A DNA stretch of 64,000 bases from Deinandra increscens subsp. villosa (GCA_039602395.1 JBCNJP010000012.1:28568454-28632453), one strand, 5' to 3'; positions 22,030 to 33,646 are shown, counted from the stretch's first letter. The notes: generated by a model not told the origin, from the sequence alone. Numbers and translations: made by a program.

Positions 22030-23145
22030 GGCAAGGAAAACTTGGTGTGTAAACTGAAGAAGAGCTTGTATGGTCTCAAGCAGGCTCCAAGACAATGGTA
22101 CCTGAAGTTTGATAACTTCATGGGCAGAACTGGCTACAGGAGATGTGACATGGATCACTGTTGTTACATCAAGAAGCTTAACAGTTCATATATCATTCTA
22201 CTACTGTATGTAGATGATATGTTAATTGCTGGATCAGACATGTCAGAAATCAAGAAGTTGAAACGACAGATGTCTGAAGATTTTGAGATGAAAGATCTTG
22301 GCCCTGCAAAGCAGATACTCGGGATGAGCATTATGAGAAATCAGAAAGATGGATCTTTGATACTATCCTAGGAGAAGTACATCGGGAAAGTGTTAGAGAA
22401 ATTCAGCCTTAAAGATGCCAAAGTCAGAAGTACACCACTGGGTAGTCACTTTAAGCTATCCAAAGACCAGTCTCCCAAGACAGATGAAGACAAAGAAGAA
22501 ATGGCTAAAGTTCCTTACGCATCGGCAGTTGGCAGTTTGATGTATGCTATGGTGTGTACGAGGCCAGATATAGCACATGCCATGGGGGTTGTTAGTCGGT
22601 TTATGTTCAATCCGGGGAGAGAACACTGGGAAGCAATTAAATGGCTGTTGAGGTACTTGAAGGGGACTTCAAAGATGGCATTGTGTTTTATGGGGAAAGA
22701 TGTTGTCCTGAAGGGGTATGCTGATGCAGATTTGGGCGGGTGCAAACAATCTTTCAAGAGCACAACATGGTATGTCTTTACAGTGGGAGGAACAACAATC
22801 AGTTGGATGTCCAGATTGCAGAAAAGTGTTGCTCTCCCAACCACTGAAGCTGAATACATGGCAGTTGCTGAAGCAGCCAAAGAGCTTATATGGTTGAAGA
22901 ATTTCTCAGAAGAACTTGGCAAGAAGCAGATAGATTGCTCACTGTTCAGTGACAATCAGAGTGCTATTCACTTGGCCAAGAACCCTGTGTTCCATGGAAA
23001 GACAAAGCACATCCAACTGAGATATCACTTTGTCAGAGATTTGATAAGTGAAGATGTTCTCAAACTGAACAAGATCAAGGGAACCGAGAATCCAGCAGAC
23101 ATGCTGACTAAGGTTGTTACCTTAGAGAAATTAAAGTTGTGCTAA
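22030..23145 (+). pseudogene. Copia reverse transcriptase and RNase H fragment
   Basis: The frame begins mid-RT (LKKSLYGLKQAPRQWY at about 22048) and includes the catalytic LLLYVDDMLIAG (about 22198-22235) and MKDLGPAKQILGM. A TAG stop at 22369-22371 interrupts LILS/EKYIGKVLEKF, where a Gln codon (CAG) would be expected. RNase H follows with GYADADLGG, TTEAEYMAVAEAAKE, FSDNQSAIHLAKNP and the C-terminal KGTENPADMLTK, ending at 23145. Gag, protease, integrase and the first part of RT are missing. The motifs are intact apart from the nonsense codon, so decay is fairly recent. Confidence 0.85.
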
Positions 23146-23299
23146 GATTTAGCAAAGTGGGGCTGGTTAGAGTAAGCCAGAAATTCAAAAAGGGCATGTT
23201 TATTTTCAAAGGGGAAAATGGGCTTGGATATGTTTAAGTGGGCATAACTTGTTGGGCCTTGAGCAAGATGCGCATGAAAGTGGGGTGGGGGGTTACGTG
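23146..23299 (+). mobile_element. Possible 3' flank or LTR start of the Copia fragment
   Basis: Sequence after the RNase H stop includes GTGGGGCTGG and AAAGGGGAAAATGGGC, polypurine-like tracts expected before a 3' LTR. No LTR copy or terminus can be paired. Confidence 0.3.
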
Positions 23300-24450
23300 G
23301 GTCAGTTCCTGGTGGGTCCATAGGGCAGGGAACGAGTGGGTGGGGTTAAAGGGGGTGGGATAAAAAGGGGGTAGTTCCAACTAGGGTTATGTTCCTCCTC
23401 ACCTGTAAAGTTCCAATTAGAATTTTCATTAGAAACAGTTGATGATCCAGAGAAATTGTGAACACCAGACACCATAGCTTGGGGGTTAGAAGAGTTTCTG
23501 TTGTCATATCCTCTGTTTCTCCCATATCCGCGACTGCCGGAGCCGCCGAAGCTGTTGTCGGAACCACTACCAGAGCTATTGCCAGAGTTTCCACGAGTTT
23601 ATTTGCCATTGTTGCATCCGAAGCTCTGATTTCTCCCATAGTTTTGATTCAAATTACGTCCATTGTTGTTGCGGTTGTTTGGTGAGTACCGATAATAGCA
23701 TTGTGGCGCCTCGTGACCCACCTTTTTGCAGATTTGACATGGTTCACGGTGTGGTGTTCGAGCTGGAGGGCGATTATTGGAGGGCGGTGTGGGGTTTGTG
23801 GAGGCAGTCATGGCAACAGGAGAAGTGGTTGGAGCATTATTCCTCCGATGCTTAACTCTTTCTTTATGAATGAGTAATTTGGAACGCAATTGCACAAAAG
23901 TAGGTTGTTTTTCAAGACTTTTAACACTGAGAACAAGATTATCAAAGGAGGGGTTCAGACCATACAAAACCTGATGAACGAGATCAGCATCAGGCACGAT
24001 TTCACCGGTGTCTTCGAGTTAGTCACAAAGCTTTTTGGCTTCATCGCATAAGGCAGTAACACTTTTAGTTCCTTGCTTCAACAGTTGGAATTGAGTCTTA
24101 TATTGGGATCGCTTGGCAAAAACCTAATCAAAGAAGGTCTCTTCAAGGACAGTCCACAGTTGAGCGACGGTTTTAGTCCCGAGAGCAAGATGAGCAATTG
24201 AGGGGTCTAAGGTGGTGTTTATACAGGCACATATGAGTCAATCTGATTGATTCCAGGTGTTGGACGAGACTTCTGGTGGTTCCGTAGTGAGATGTTCAAA
24301 CAGTCCGATGGTATTGAGAGCGGTGATCAACTGGTGCTTCCAAGTAAGGTAGTTGTCATAGTTAAGTTTTACGCTAATGAAGCTGGTGATGTTGGTAAAA
24401 TTTGTGAATTTGGGAGAGTCCTGAACTTGTTTATCCTTGTTATCACCCAT
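23300..24450 (-). pseudogene. Copia gag with several nonsense codons
   Basis: One frame from the ATG at 24450 encodes a Copia gag: LNYDNYLTWKHQLITAL near the N-terminus, then VHQVLYGLNPSFDNLV, then a CCHC knuckle CQICKKVGHEAPQCYY (about 23700-23750). A Gly/Asn/Ser/Arg-rich tail runs to about 23300. The frame stays the same throughout but holds about four stops (near 24238, 24122, 24017 and 23599). Each is explained by one C-to-T or G-to-A change in a Trp or Gln codon. The Sirevirus-like element at 24467 inserted just upstream of the start codon. Confidence 0.8.
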
Positions 24451-24466
24451 TGTGAAAGAGGGACTT

Positions 24467-24908
24467 TGTTGAGGCTAGATTATGAGGCTTGTAATATTAA
24501 ATAGTTTGGGCTAGGCTTAGAGGGCTTATTTAGTTTAGTAGACTAGTTTACTTGGGTTTACTATTGGGCTTGGGGTTTAAGATTGGGTTTACCATTAGGG
24601 TTTAAGGGCCCAATTGTAAACTCATGGGGTGGCTATATAAACTCCATGAGTTCACCATCATAGGGGTGGCTCGATTACGATTTCCAAGAGGAGCATTGGT
24701 GATTACGATCGTAAACCCGAGAGGAGCTAGTTTACGATTACGATTTTGTACCCGACAAGTTCATCTTGTGTGCAATATTAGGTTTTTATCGTTTATATTC
24801 ATCGTATTCTTAGTTTTCTTCTCATCTATTTCTTGAATCACTAATCTAAACGGATTCCGCACGTTTAGATTAGATAATATCGTGAACGGTTGTTGTTCTG
24901 GACCAACA
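24467..24908 (+). repeat. 5' LTR of the Sirevirus-like element
   Basis: This 442-bp repeat begins TGTTGAGGCTAGATTATG and ends TCTGGACCAACA. The TATA-like GGCTATATAAACTCC is at about 24630. Confidence 0.9.
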
Positions 24909-25189
24909 ATTGGTATCAGAGCTAAGAATCACTGATTCGAGGTTCTCATGGTATTGGATTCAAGTTTTTGCTGGAAAAAGTTCGAATTTTTGAAGGTGTT
25001 GGAGCTGCTCTTCGAGTTTACGATTGATCTGCTGTTGTTTTCTGGGTTTACGATCATTTTCTGGGCGTTTTTTAGTGTTTACGACTTGGTGTTCTTGGTG
25101 TTCTTTATCGATTTGGTGTTCATGTTGGTACATGATATGTGGCAACGGGCTGGATCAGATAGAGTTTTGAAGACAAAAGTTTCAACCTA

Positions 25190-25506
25190 GTTTTGTGTTG
25201 GCCGAACCTTGGCCGAACCCAAGGTTCGGTGGCTCCGAACTCTGGCCGAACACCAGGTTCGGAGGTCGTGTTTTGGCAGCTTATAAATAGGTTGTTTGTC
25301 TTGTAATTTACTAGTTTTTGAGAGAGCTTGTGTGTGAGAACTAGTGTGTTTTGTACTCTGAATCTCTTGTAACTGTGATATTCGTTAATGAGAGATTGAG
25401 TCGTTTATTTACACCGTTGTTCTTGTTATCATTTACGTAATTGATGTCGAACTGAACCGATCCACACGCTCCAGCGTTTTCAAGTGGTATCAGAGCTATC
25501 TGGTTA
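25190..25506 (+). mobile_element. Second, nested Copia LTR with primer site
   Basis: A TATA box (TTATAAATAG, 25281-25290) is followed by a GAGAGAGCTTGTGTG leader. The segment ends TTTTCA (25492), and after AG comes TGGTATCAGAGC (25495-25506), a tRNA-Met primer site. Its layout matches the LTRs at 1-290 and 53686-54034. GTTCGG-type short repeats lie on both sides (25201-25270, 25700-25858). The left end, perhaps TGTTGGCCGAACC at 25195, is not confirmed because no partner LTR is seen. Confidence 0.6.
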
Positions 25507-25699
25507 AGTTTAGTTCGATTTGATTCAATTCGTGTGTCACAAAGCTCGTTTTTCATCTTCGTTTCTCAAAAATCTCGTCTAAAACACCATGCTTTACGTT
25601 AAAATTGTGTGTTTTTGCTCGTTTTTGTTCATTTGAATTGTCTCAGCTCGAGAGGTGTCGAATTCAGTGAGTTTTTCCGAAATTTTTTGGTTTTTCGCG

Positions 25700-25858
25700 T
25701 TCGGCCGAACTCCACGTTCGGTGTAACCGCTCCGAACTCCAGGTTCGGAGTACGCTTGATATAACTGCTCCGAACACCAGGTTCGGAGTACGTTCGGAGG
25801 AGCTCGGTGAAAGTTCGGAGCTCGTTCGGTGAGCATTCGGACTAGATTTCTCGTTCGG
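25700..25858 (+). repeat. Short interspersed CCGAAC/GTTCGG repeats ahead of the gap
   Basis: Inverted pairs such as CCGAACTCCAGGTTCGG recur about every 30-45 bp, for example near 25735 and 25772. Related units occur at 25205-25260. They sit in the leader between primer site and gag and run into the gap, which may explain the assembly failure. Confidence 0.6.
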
Positions 25859-26358
25859 NNNNNNNNNNNNNNNNNNNNNNNNNNNNNNNNNNNNNNNNNN
25901 NNNNNNNNNNNNNNNNNNNNNNNNNNNNNNNNNNNNNNNNNNNNNNNNNNNNNNNNNNNNNNNNNNNNNNNNNNNNNNNNNNNNNNNNNNNNNNNNNNNN
26001 NNNNNNNNNNNNNNNNNNNNNNNNNNNNNNNNNNNNNNNNNNNNNNNNNNNNNNNNNNNNNNNNNNNNNNNNNNNNNNNNNNNNNNNNNNNNNNNNNNNN
26101 NNNNNNNNNNNNNNNNNNNNNNNNNNNNNNNNNNNNNNNNNNNNNNNNNNNNNNNNNNNNNNNNNNNNNNNNNNNNNNNNNNNNNNNNNNNNNNNNNNNN
26201 NNNNNNNNNNNNNNNNNNNNNNNNNNNNNNNNNNNNNNNNNNNNNNNNNNNNNNNNNNNNNNNNNNNNNNNNNNNNNNNNNNNNNNNNNNNNNNNNNNNN
26301 NNNNNNNNNNNNNNNNNNNNNNNNNNNNNNNNNNNNNNNNNNNNNNNNNNNNNNNNNN
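25859..26358. other. Assembly gap of 500 N
   Basis: Exactly 500 undetermined bases are present, which suggests a placeholder of unknown true length. Frames drawn across it have no meaning. Confidence 0.95.
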
Positions 26359-26989
26359 TTGTGGCAATGCCGGTCATATTGCTAGAAACTGTCTTTATCG
26401 CCCCTATGAACCCTATTATCCGAACACTCAAAGGGTTTCATCTCAGGAGTCTGTGAAGTCTAAGTCGATGATGGTGCAAAAACCTAAGGCAATGAAGACT
26501 GTTACTCCTAAGGTTAAACCATCTGATCAACATTAGGGTGCTGCCAATGCTGAAAGAAAATCTTCAAATCAAAACAACAGCTTTCCAAGTTACCAAAATT
26601 TCCAAAAACAGGTCAAGAACCCGTTTTCAAAACAACCAAAGTCTGAAAAACCCAAAGTTACCCCTCCCAAGGTAACTAAAAGTGTTTTGAAAAATGATTC
26701 TAAAATGAAGAAGGTTGAAATACCTAAAGTCACAACTCCAAAGGTGACTAAAACAAAAACTGTTTTGAAAAATGAATCTAAAACGAAGAAGGTTGAAACA
26801 CCTAAAGTCACAACTCCAAAAGTGACTAAAACAAATGTTAAATCACCTAGAACTTGGAAACCAAAAATCAAGGCAGCTCCATCCCAACTTCCGGATTTCT
26901 CAAAGGGGATGTTCTTACAAGAAGTATCTTTTATTGATTCCTCAGGTTTACCCAGAAAAACAATGGCCTGGGTACCATTGGCTAACTAA
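26359..26989 (+). pseudogene. Copia gag C-terminus with zinc knuckle and Lys/Thr/Pro repeats
   Basis: The frame emerges from the gap inside a CCHC knuckle (CGNAGHIARNC, 26360-26394). It passes a stop at 26534-26536 and continues in the same frame to 26989. A Lys-rich segment contains two ~22-residue repeats with the core KVTTPKVTK (26700-26835). The end SGLPRKTMAWVPLAN resembles the gag-pol junction of Sirevirus-like elements. No protease follows. With its upstream part in the gap, it is unclear whether it belongs to the outer or the nested element. Confidence 0.7.
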
Positions 26990-28460
26990 TCTCTCATTAT
27001 GTGCAGGAACAGTCAAGGAGGATTATCACTAACATTTTTATTATTGATAAGTGATTGTTCCAGGCACAGTTTAGGAGACGTATCTTCATGTCATGACAAG
27101 CAATTTTTATGGAGGATATATTTCCTTGAGAGGTAAAAGGTCTAATTCAGCATGAGAGGTACTGGTCTGAACTTGGTTGTTTGAATATTGTAGCAACAAA
27201 GGGAGTTTTGAGTCAAACCAAATTCCTTAAAACTTTCAGTTGGTGCTTGGTTCTTCAATTTAAAAAAAAATGAGGTATGCATGCTATAAAACCCATTTTT
27301 CTAAAAATGTTCAAATTAATACTTTGAAGGTTAGCTTGGCCTGATGTGTGTGTCTTTATTTGTTCTGTTTGTGTATGTGTGTGTGTGTGTGTGTGTGTTA
27401 TTATTAAAAACATATAAAAAATTATATAAAAAAAAATGAATGATGTTCACAAAAGTTGTGACATTAAAAATCAAAAAGCAAAGGGAAGAAATGTAAAGAT
27501 GAAGAAAAAGTTGACCCCTAAAAAATAGTGTGCTTTTTAATTTTCAATTGTTTGTGTTTTGTTTCTAAGAAAGCTATGAGAAGTGAAATATGTCCGGATT
27601 GGAGATGACTGACACGTGTAAAGCGGAAGTGAAAAGCAAACTCCACGGTGATATGCTCGGTAGGCTCGACCTAATCTTATGACCACCAATGTAAGTGCAA
27701 TGAACTTAATATATATATATATATATATTTTATATATATATATATATATATATGTTTAGTTTCCCATCTCAGTTTGCATGGTTTAAAAAACTGAGTCCTA
27801 GCAAAAACGGGTTGAGAGTGGTAATTATGCCTAGTATTCACTCTCTCACACGCCATGTTTATGCTGTTATGACTACACCACATAATAAAAAGAAATGAAA
27901 AAGAAATGAAAAAGAAAAGATAAAAAAAGAAAATGAAAAATAATCATTCAGTTTGGTCTTCTTTGCGTGCTTATGCGGCCGACCTGATCACCAACTGATG
28001 ATTAATGAAATAAGTGGTAGTCATAACGGTGTTGCACGGTTCCTCAAGTTAGGGGTTTGTGAATCCTCAATAAACTCTGAGGTTGGGTAGGTTTTGCTAT
28101 GTACAATTGGGTGTGGGGATGATTAAACATGCTGGTAATTAGTAATCTTTTAAGCATGATGCATTTGGTTGGGTTTGAACGAGTCTGAGTTTAAAGCGGA
28201 CAAACATACCGGTAATCACCTGGACTAGTCGAGTAACTGAAGCTGAAAAGGGTTCCTCAGTCAGATTCATACGGTTTGATCCCTTGTAAACTTTCTCATG
28301 ATTGATATTGGTAAGTATTTGTTTATTTTTATCTTTCGTGTGTGAGTCTATAAGTTCTTTTTGTTTGTGTTTACGTCTTGGCCATGTTAATTTGAGAAGT
28401 CAAAATGTGTTTTCATGGGTTTTGATGCATGACAGTATGCCCCCAGCAGATCTAGACAAA
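26990..28460. other. Noncoding interior with microsatellites
   Basis: It holds a (GT)n tract at 27371-27399, a (TA)n tract at 27709-27753 and a purine-rich AAAAGAAATG region near 27890. I see no coding frame. In an autonomous relative this region would carry pol. Confidence 0.5.
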
Positions 28461-28466
28461 TTTTTA

Positions 28467-29339
28467 GGGGAAGGAGAGGGGATAATATGTATTATCCGAA
28501 GGGAACTCGAGAATGATACTTATTATCTAATGAAAAGACTTCCATAATACATAGTATCTGAAGGGAACTCGAAGATAATATGTATTATCTCAGGGGAAGT
28601 CCTTAGCTGAGGGGAAGTAATCAGCTAAGGGGAAGTCTTTAGAGGTCTTGGGTTCAGGGGAAGTTAATTATTATCAACTGAACATATGATAATTGGGTTT
28701 TTACAATGTTAATTATCCTCTTACCCAAAGACCAGTCATCAAATGTCTAGTGGAGCCGTGGAGTATATTTTTTCAAATGTGTGTCAGACAGGTTGATGAT
28801 AGAAAGGTGTTCCTACTGCTCAAGTTAAAGAACCAGCCGGATAAGACTTCCATCTGAAAAGCAACTGTTCAGGGGAAGTTGTTGGTGTCTTTACAAGTTT
28901 TCAAAAGCTTCAAAAGAACTTCAAAGAAGATATTCACATGTTTAGGGGAAGCTGAAGATTTCAAGTCGATCTTTGATGAAGAACATCATGCAGAGAGCAG
29001 TTAGAGATCATGAAGATCCAAGATCAACAATCAAGTTCTTCACAGTTAGAGGTTTTCAAAATTTTACCCTCTAATTTTTGAAGATTCAAGACAGTTACCG
29101 AAGATTTAGCAAGAACCAGTTCTTTCAAGAGAAGCAAGTCAATGAGAATCCTCCATCTTATTAACTTGTTCATTTCAATAAGTTCAAGCTGATGCTGATC
29201 AAAAGAAAGTCCCAAGTGCCCGTCATGAAACCCATTGAAGATGTCTACGGATAGAATCTTCATCAACATCTTTGCCAGCCATTCAAGAAGAAAAATTTCA
29301 AGATCAAAGACATTTAATTTCACAAGCCTAGGGGAAGAT
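28467..29339 (+). repeat. Array of polypurine tracts (AGGGGAAG) before the 3' LTR
   Basis: AGGGGAAG occurs at about 28468, 28591, 28613, 28633, 28667, 28872, 28945 and 29331. The last is adjacent to the LTR. Related AAGGGAACTCGA motifs lie at about 28500 and 28562. Multiple polypurine tracts in this position are characteristic of Sirevirus elements. Confidence 0.7.
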
Positions 29340-29782
29340 TGTTGAGGCTAGATTATGAGGCTTGTAATATTAAATAGTTTGGGCTAGGCTTAGTGGGTTT
29401 ATTTAGTTTAGTAGACTAGTTTACTTGGGTTTACTATTGGGCTTGGGGTTTAAGATTGGGTTTACCATTAGGGTTTAAGGGCCCAATTGTAAACTCATGG
29501 GGTGGCTATATAAACCCCATGAGTTCACCATCATAGGGGTGGCTCGATTACGATTTCCAAGAGGAGCATTGGTGATTACGATCGTAAACCCGAGAGGAGC
29601 TAGTTTACGATTACGATTTTGTACCCGACAAGTTCATCCTGTGTGCAATATCAGGTTTTTATCGTTTATATTCATCGTATTCTTAGTTTTCTTCTCATCT
29701 ATTTCTTGAATCACTAATCTAAATGGATTCCGCACATTTAGATTAGATAATATCGTGAACGGTTGTTGATTCTGGACCAACA
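29340..29782 (+). repeat. 3' LTR of the Sirevirus-like element
   Basis: This 443-bp copy of 24467-24908 has a handful of substitutions and small changes, including an extra GA near 29769. Duplication GACTT follows. Confidence 0.9.
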
Positions 29783-30221
29783 GACTTTATTTGTTAGCAT
29801 GACAAATTAGTTGTTGGAATATAATTTTTCTAGATGATCACGTGCTCTATAGCCAATCTAATATGTTTCACATCACAATGTGATATTTTGTTTTTCAATG
29901 TCAAGGCTTAGGGTATTTGTTATACCATTCCCGAATGGATCGGGAGGGTGTTTCGGTGGGATCAGGATCACGGGAACACCGTAATCTGCCGGTCGGGGCT
30001 CCCGATCGGGAGTAGGTTTCTTGGTTGATCCACCGAGGGGGTGTTTGAACGGGAGTGGACCGTTGGAGTGCCCCCCCCCCCCACCCAACGGTCATTTATT
30101 TTATTTTTTTACTTTTTTAACATTTTTTACCTATTTAAACCCCACAATTCAACCCATTTTCACACCCAACTTCTACTTCTCTCTAATTTTTATAAAATCT
30201 TTCTCACCCACATCCTACACC

Positions 30222-31290
30222 ATGAGTAACTTCAACAACTTCTTTTCCAACCGCAACGATTCCAACCCACCAACCCCCACATCTCAACAAAACCCATTTG
30301 GCACTCCCGGTTACGTACCAACGATGGCGGATTCTCCCGTCGGTTGGGGCGAATTTGATTTTCTTCGTGACGAGTTTCAACCAAATAAAACCGATTCTCA
30401 ACCACGCTCTCAACCCGAATTTGTTATGGAAACCCAACCCACTCAATCAAAAAGGAAGAAGCAGCCCACCAAGACGGGTCAAATGTTTCAACCCGACGAC
30501 GGTCAAAAAAGGATATCCATTCCTTGGGCGGTCAAAGAAGAAGTGGCGTTGGCGAGATGTTGGGTCGATTGCTCGGAGAGTTCGATTACGGGTAAAATTT
30601 ATATTATATAACTTGTTTTTTTTTAAAGATTACTAACATTTTTTAAAGTTTACTAACAATTTTTTTTTCCTTTCTTAATTTAGGAGATGCCCAAAATAGG
30701 AATTCTTTTTGGAACAAAATTACCCTAGATTGGCACAATTTGTTGCGTTATCCTACCCTCGACTTCGATGATCCAAAAAGCTTTGTTCGCACCAAGCATC
30801 AATTATACTCGAAGTGGGGCGACATGAACCGGAAGGTCACCAAGTTCAACAACACCTACATCCACATTATGGGTAATCGAAAGAGTGGGCAAAGAAAAGA
30901 AGACATTATGAAGGCGACCCTTCATCGATTCAAACTAGAAAACAAGGGCGCTTTCGACAAATTGGAGGTTTGGGATGTGGTGAAAATGTCCCAAAAATGG
31001 CGAGGGGCATATACGGTGGACGATGGTTGCGATAGTGATGAACAAGGTGCTTCAAAAAGAAGCAGAACCTCCGATTCAAACACCTACAACACCGATAGTC
31101 CCTCGCAAGCCCAATCCATTCCTTTCGATCTCAACCTCGGTGGAACGTCTCCCAAGAGCCCAACCGAAGATCCACTTCCAATGGGTACCCAAAAAGCTAA
31201 AAAATTAGAAAAACTCAAAGCAAAAGGAAAAGGAAAAGCGTCTTCGAGTGGAGCTTACGATTCCCATTTTCAAACGTTTAACGAGTATCA
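30222..31290 (+). pseudogene. PIF/Harbinger-type ORF1 (Myb/SANT-like), truncated
   Basis: Exon 1 (30222-30591) starts MSNFNNFFSN and ends within a SANT/trihelix motif (PWAVKEEVALARCW). The intron 30592-30683 has GT..AG ends, and exon 2 resumes in phase with GDAQNRNSFWNKITLDWHNL. A helical core, an acidic/Ser-rich stretch and a Lys-rich tail follow, ending at about FNEYQRER. At 31291 the sequence passes directly into a Gypsy LTR; the open frame running on to 31411 is read-through. Such proteins are the DNA-binding ORF1 partners of PIF/Harbinger transposases and are often mis-named in plant databases. No DDE transposase is present. Terminal repeats are not resolved. Confidence 0.7.
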
Positions 31291-33602
31291 ACGGGAGAGG
31301 TGTTGTGGAAAACAAGCTGTCGATATCAGATACACGCGGAAGCAACAGAATATGATAATACACGATTTGTTAATTTATTTACAGACAGCCTACAAAGTTT
31401 CACAATCTTAAAAGTAAACATGATAATAATAAGTCTTGATTTAGCATCTTAACATAATACTAATAACTGGGCCCGACTGTTCTTCTTATTTTAATAATAA
31501 CATAAGCTTGGCTCTTTGAAGGATCACCTATCTGAAGGATCCTACTGATTTCCTGTAAAATTGAGAAAACAACTGTATCAACAACATTGATGTTGTTGGT
31601 GAGCTGCACCGTACCTGTTATTCAACTTTCAAAGCTACTGGAACTACAAACTTGCTTACATGTAATAACTAGAATTCAACCAATAAAATATATATAAGTC
31701 ATGGGGTACAACACATGCACCAAAGGATTCTAGCATACTAGTTACGTAGTAATTTTTCACATTACATGCAATTATATCTGATGCGTAGCCAGTAAGCAAT
31801 CAACTGTAGAACCACAACTGTTAGTTGTGGCCTCAAAACTCTCAATAACAAGGATAAGGTAACAGAACTCACTTGACTTGACTGGTAACTTTAACTGGGA
31901 TGATCTACTTTGGTGGTCGTACTACTTCTGATATAGTCAACCTAAGCGAATACAATAACAAGACTATTTGTCATAATAATATCTTGTTTTATCTTGTAAT
32001 TTCGGTTTTTATATTTTGTAAACTCAATGCTTGTTATGGTATTTTCCTATTTGTGTAATTATGAGTTGTCATCTGGTTCACAAAATGTTCTATCCTCAAG
32101 TTTTATTGAACTTAAATATTCTGAATGTAAACTGTTGCATAATGCAACACTAATGTTGCATAATGCAATACTGAGTATTCTGACATTCGCGACCCGCGAA
32201 TGATGTTTAATCATATCCTAGAAAAATGGTGTGTTATGACCCGCTTCAAGTTTTATTAAACTCGAATTCTTTCTGTTTTTAGTATTGTTGCATAATGCAA
32301 CACTAAACACCTATCGTCATCTTAGCTTTAGAATTTTAAGTAAATGTTGTTTAATTTTTATAAAACTGTTGTATACTGCAATACTAAGTATTTATAACTA
32401 TTTTATTTTTGAGACTTCAAGTAAATGACATTTAATTTACATTTTATAAAGTTGTTGCATACTGTTGCATGATGCAACATTAAATATCTAGCGGGTCAGA
32501 CCTCCATCTACTCGAATTCAAACCTTGGTTTTTCTTATGTATCTCAAGTTTCTACAATCTTTATGTCTAATCTTTAAATTATACTAACTTAAGTATTTCA
32601 TAATAAAACTAACACTAAACCTTACTAAGTTTCAATTCTTTTTAATCTAATCCTCAACAACCCTTAGCATGCAATATACTCCTAATGATTTATTCAATCC
32701 AGTGAGGTTTCTAGGCTGCCAATTAGGTATGGAATAAATCAGATTTAAGTTCCTTGTTCTACAAAGCTGTAATGCATATCCAGGTTGTACCTTGTGCAGA
32801 AAAACTGGTACAATCTGTCTTCTTCTTCCCTGCGCAACCTGATGAACAGCAGCAGCCCCCCCCCCACCCTCTTCTTTTCTTTCGAAATTCTGCCCTGCAC
32901 CACCACCCTTTCTCGATTTCAATAGGCCAACAGCCCCACTTTACTCTTACAGGCTTATGCCATTACCTATCCAACATTCCCTTAAGAAATTGAGACTCAA
33001 ATCAACCCATTCTCTTACATAAACATAAATTAATCCATCACACTTACCTTGAATGAGGATTTTGATCCCTGGTTTGTTCCTTGCAGATTGGTTCACTCGA
33101 AATTCCTCCCTGATTTGAATTTCATTCATCAATTAATTTCTCCATAACCCAAACCATAAACCCTAGATTATCTTGAATCTTGGAGAAGAAGTTTACCAGT
33201 GTTTTGATGATCTTGATTCTTCTCTTTGATGCTTAATCATTCAAGCTCTGGTGCTTGCAACTTACTCTGTTCGAAAATTTTGAGAGGAATGGGAGTGCCT
33301 GTGAACTGTGAATTCTGCTTGTATAAAAGGGGGAAAGAGGACAAAGTCCTCGTGGATATTGCTGGGTAAAAGAAAATAAAAAAATCGCAGATGGGCTAGG
33401 GACAATGGGCTGCGAATTTTCTTTGGGCTAGTGGGTCTCCTCATGGGTTCTTAAGGCTGGCCCAGATTTTATTAAATTTGCAAATAAATTCCAGCCCATT
33501 AGATTGTTATTTGTTTTTGCTTTCGAATCCCGGTTCGAGACTTTTATTTATTTCCGCTCCTCTTTTCTTTTATTTATGTGAGTCTCGAGTTCAAGTGTTA
33601 CA
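31291..33602 (-). repeat. 3' LTR (minus orientation) of the Tekay-like Gypsy element, end-truncated
   Basis: The segment matches 38935-40630 closely and then continues another ~560 bp to TTACA at 33602. There the minus strand reads TGTAACACTTGAAC, after a polypurine tract (33603-33616). The terminal 31 bp present at 38904-38934 are missing at the left end. The LTR includes repeated ATTGCATAATGCAACA dyads (32130-32480). The sequence between 32860 and 32960 is present here but about 80 bp of it are deleted from the other LTR. Confidence 0.85.
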
Positions 33603-33646
33603 ACTCCCCTCCCCTTAAGGGAATTCCGTCCCGGAATTCGTTATCT

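Larger units (their letters stand above)
24467..29782 (+). mobile_element. Sirevirus-like Copia element, non-autonomous, with nested LTR and assembly gap
   Basis: LTRs at 24467-24908 and 29340-29782 are highly similar, and the duplication GACTT flanks them (24462-24466, 29783-29787). Primer site TGGTATCAGAGC (24911-24922) follows the left LTR. AGGGGAAGAT abuts the right LTR and is the last of about eight AGGGGAAG tracts from 28467 on. Repeated polypurine tracts are a reported Sirevirus trait. The interior contains a second Copia LTR with its own primer site, a 500-N gap, a gag C-terminus and 2.3 kb of noncoding sequence. No integrase, RT or RNase H is visible. Coding loss could partly hide in the gap. 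Confidence 0.85.

Noticed and set aside
24624..24836. 70-codon frame, nearly repeated at 29497-29709
   Set aside because: It lies in the paired LTRs of the Sirevirus-like element; similarity is due to LTR duplication.
25594..26536. Frames of 235-257 codons across the gap
   Set aside because: Mostly undetermined bases; only the part after 26359 carries information.
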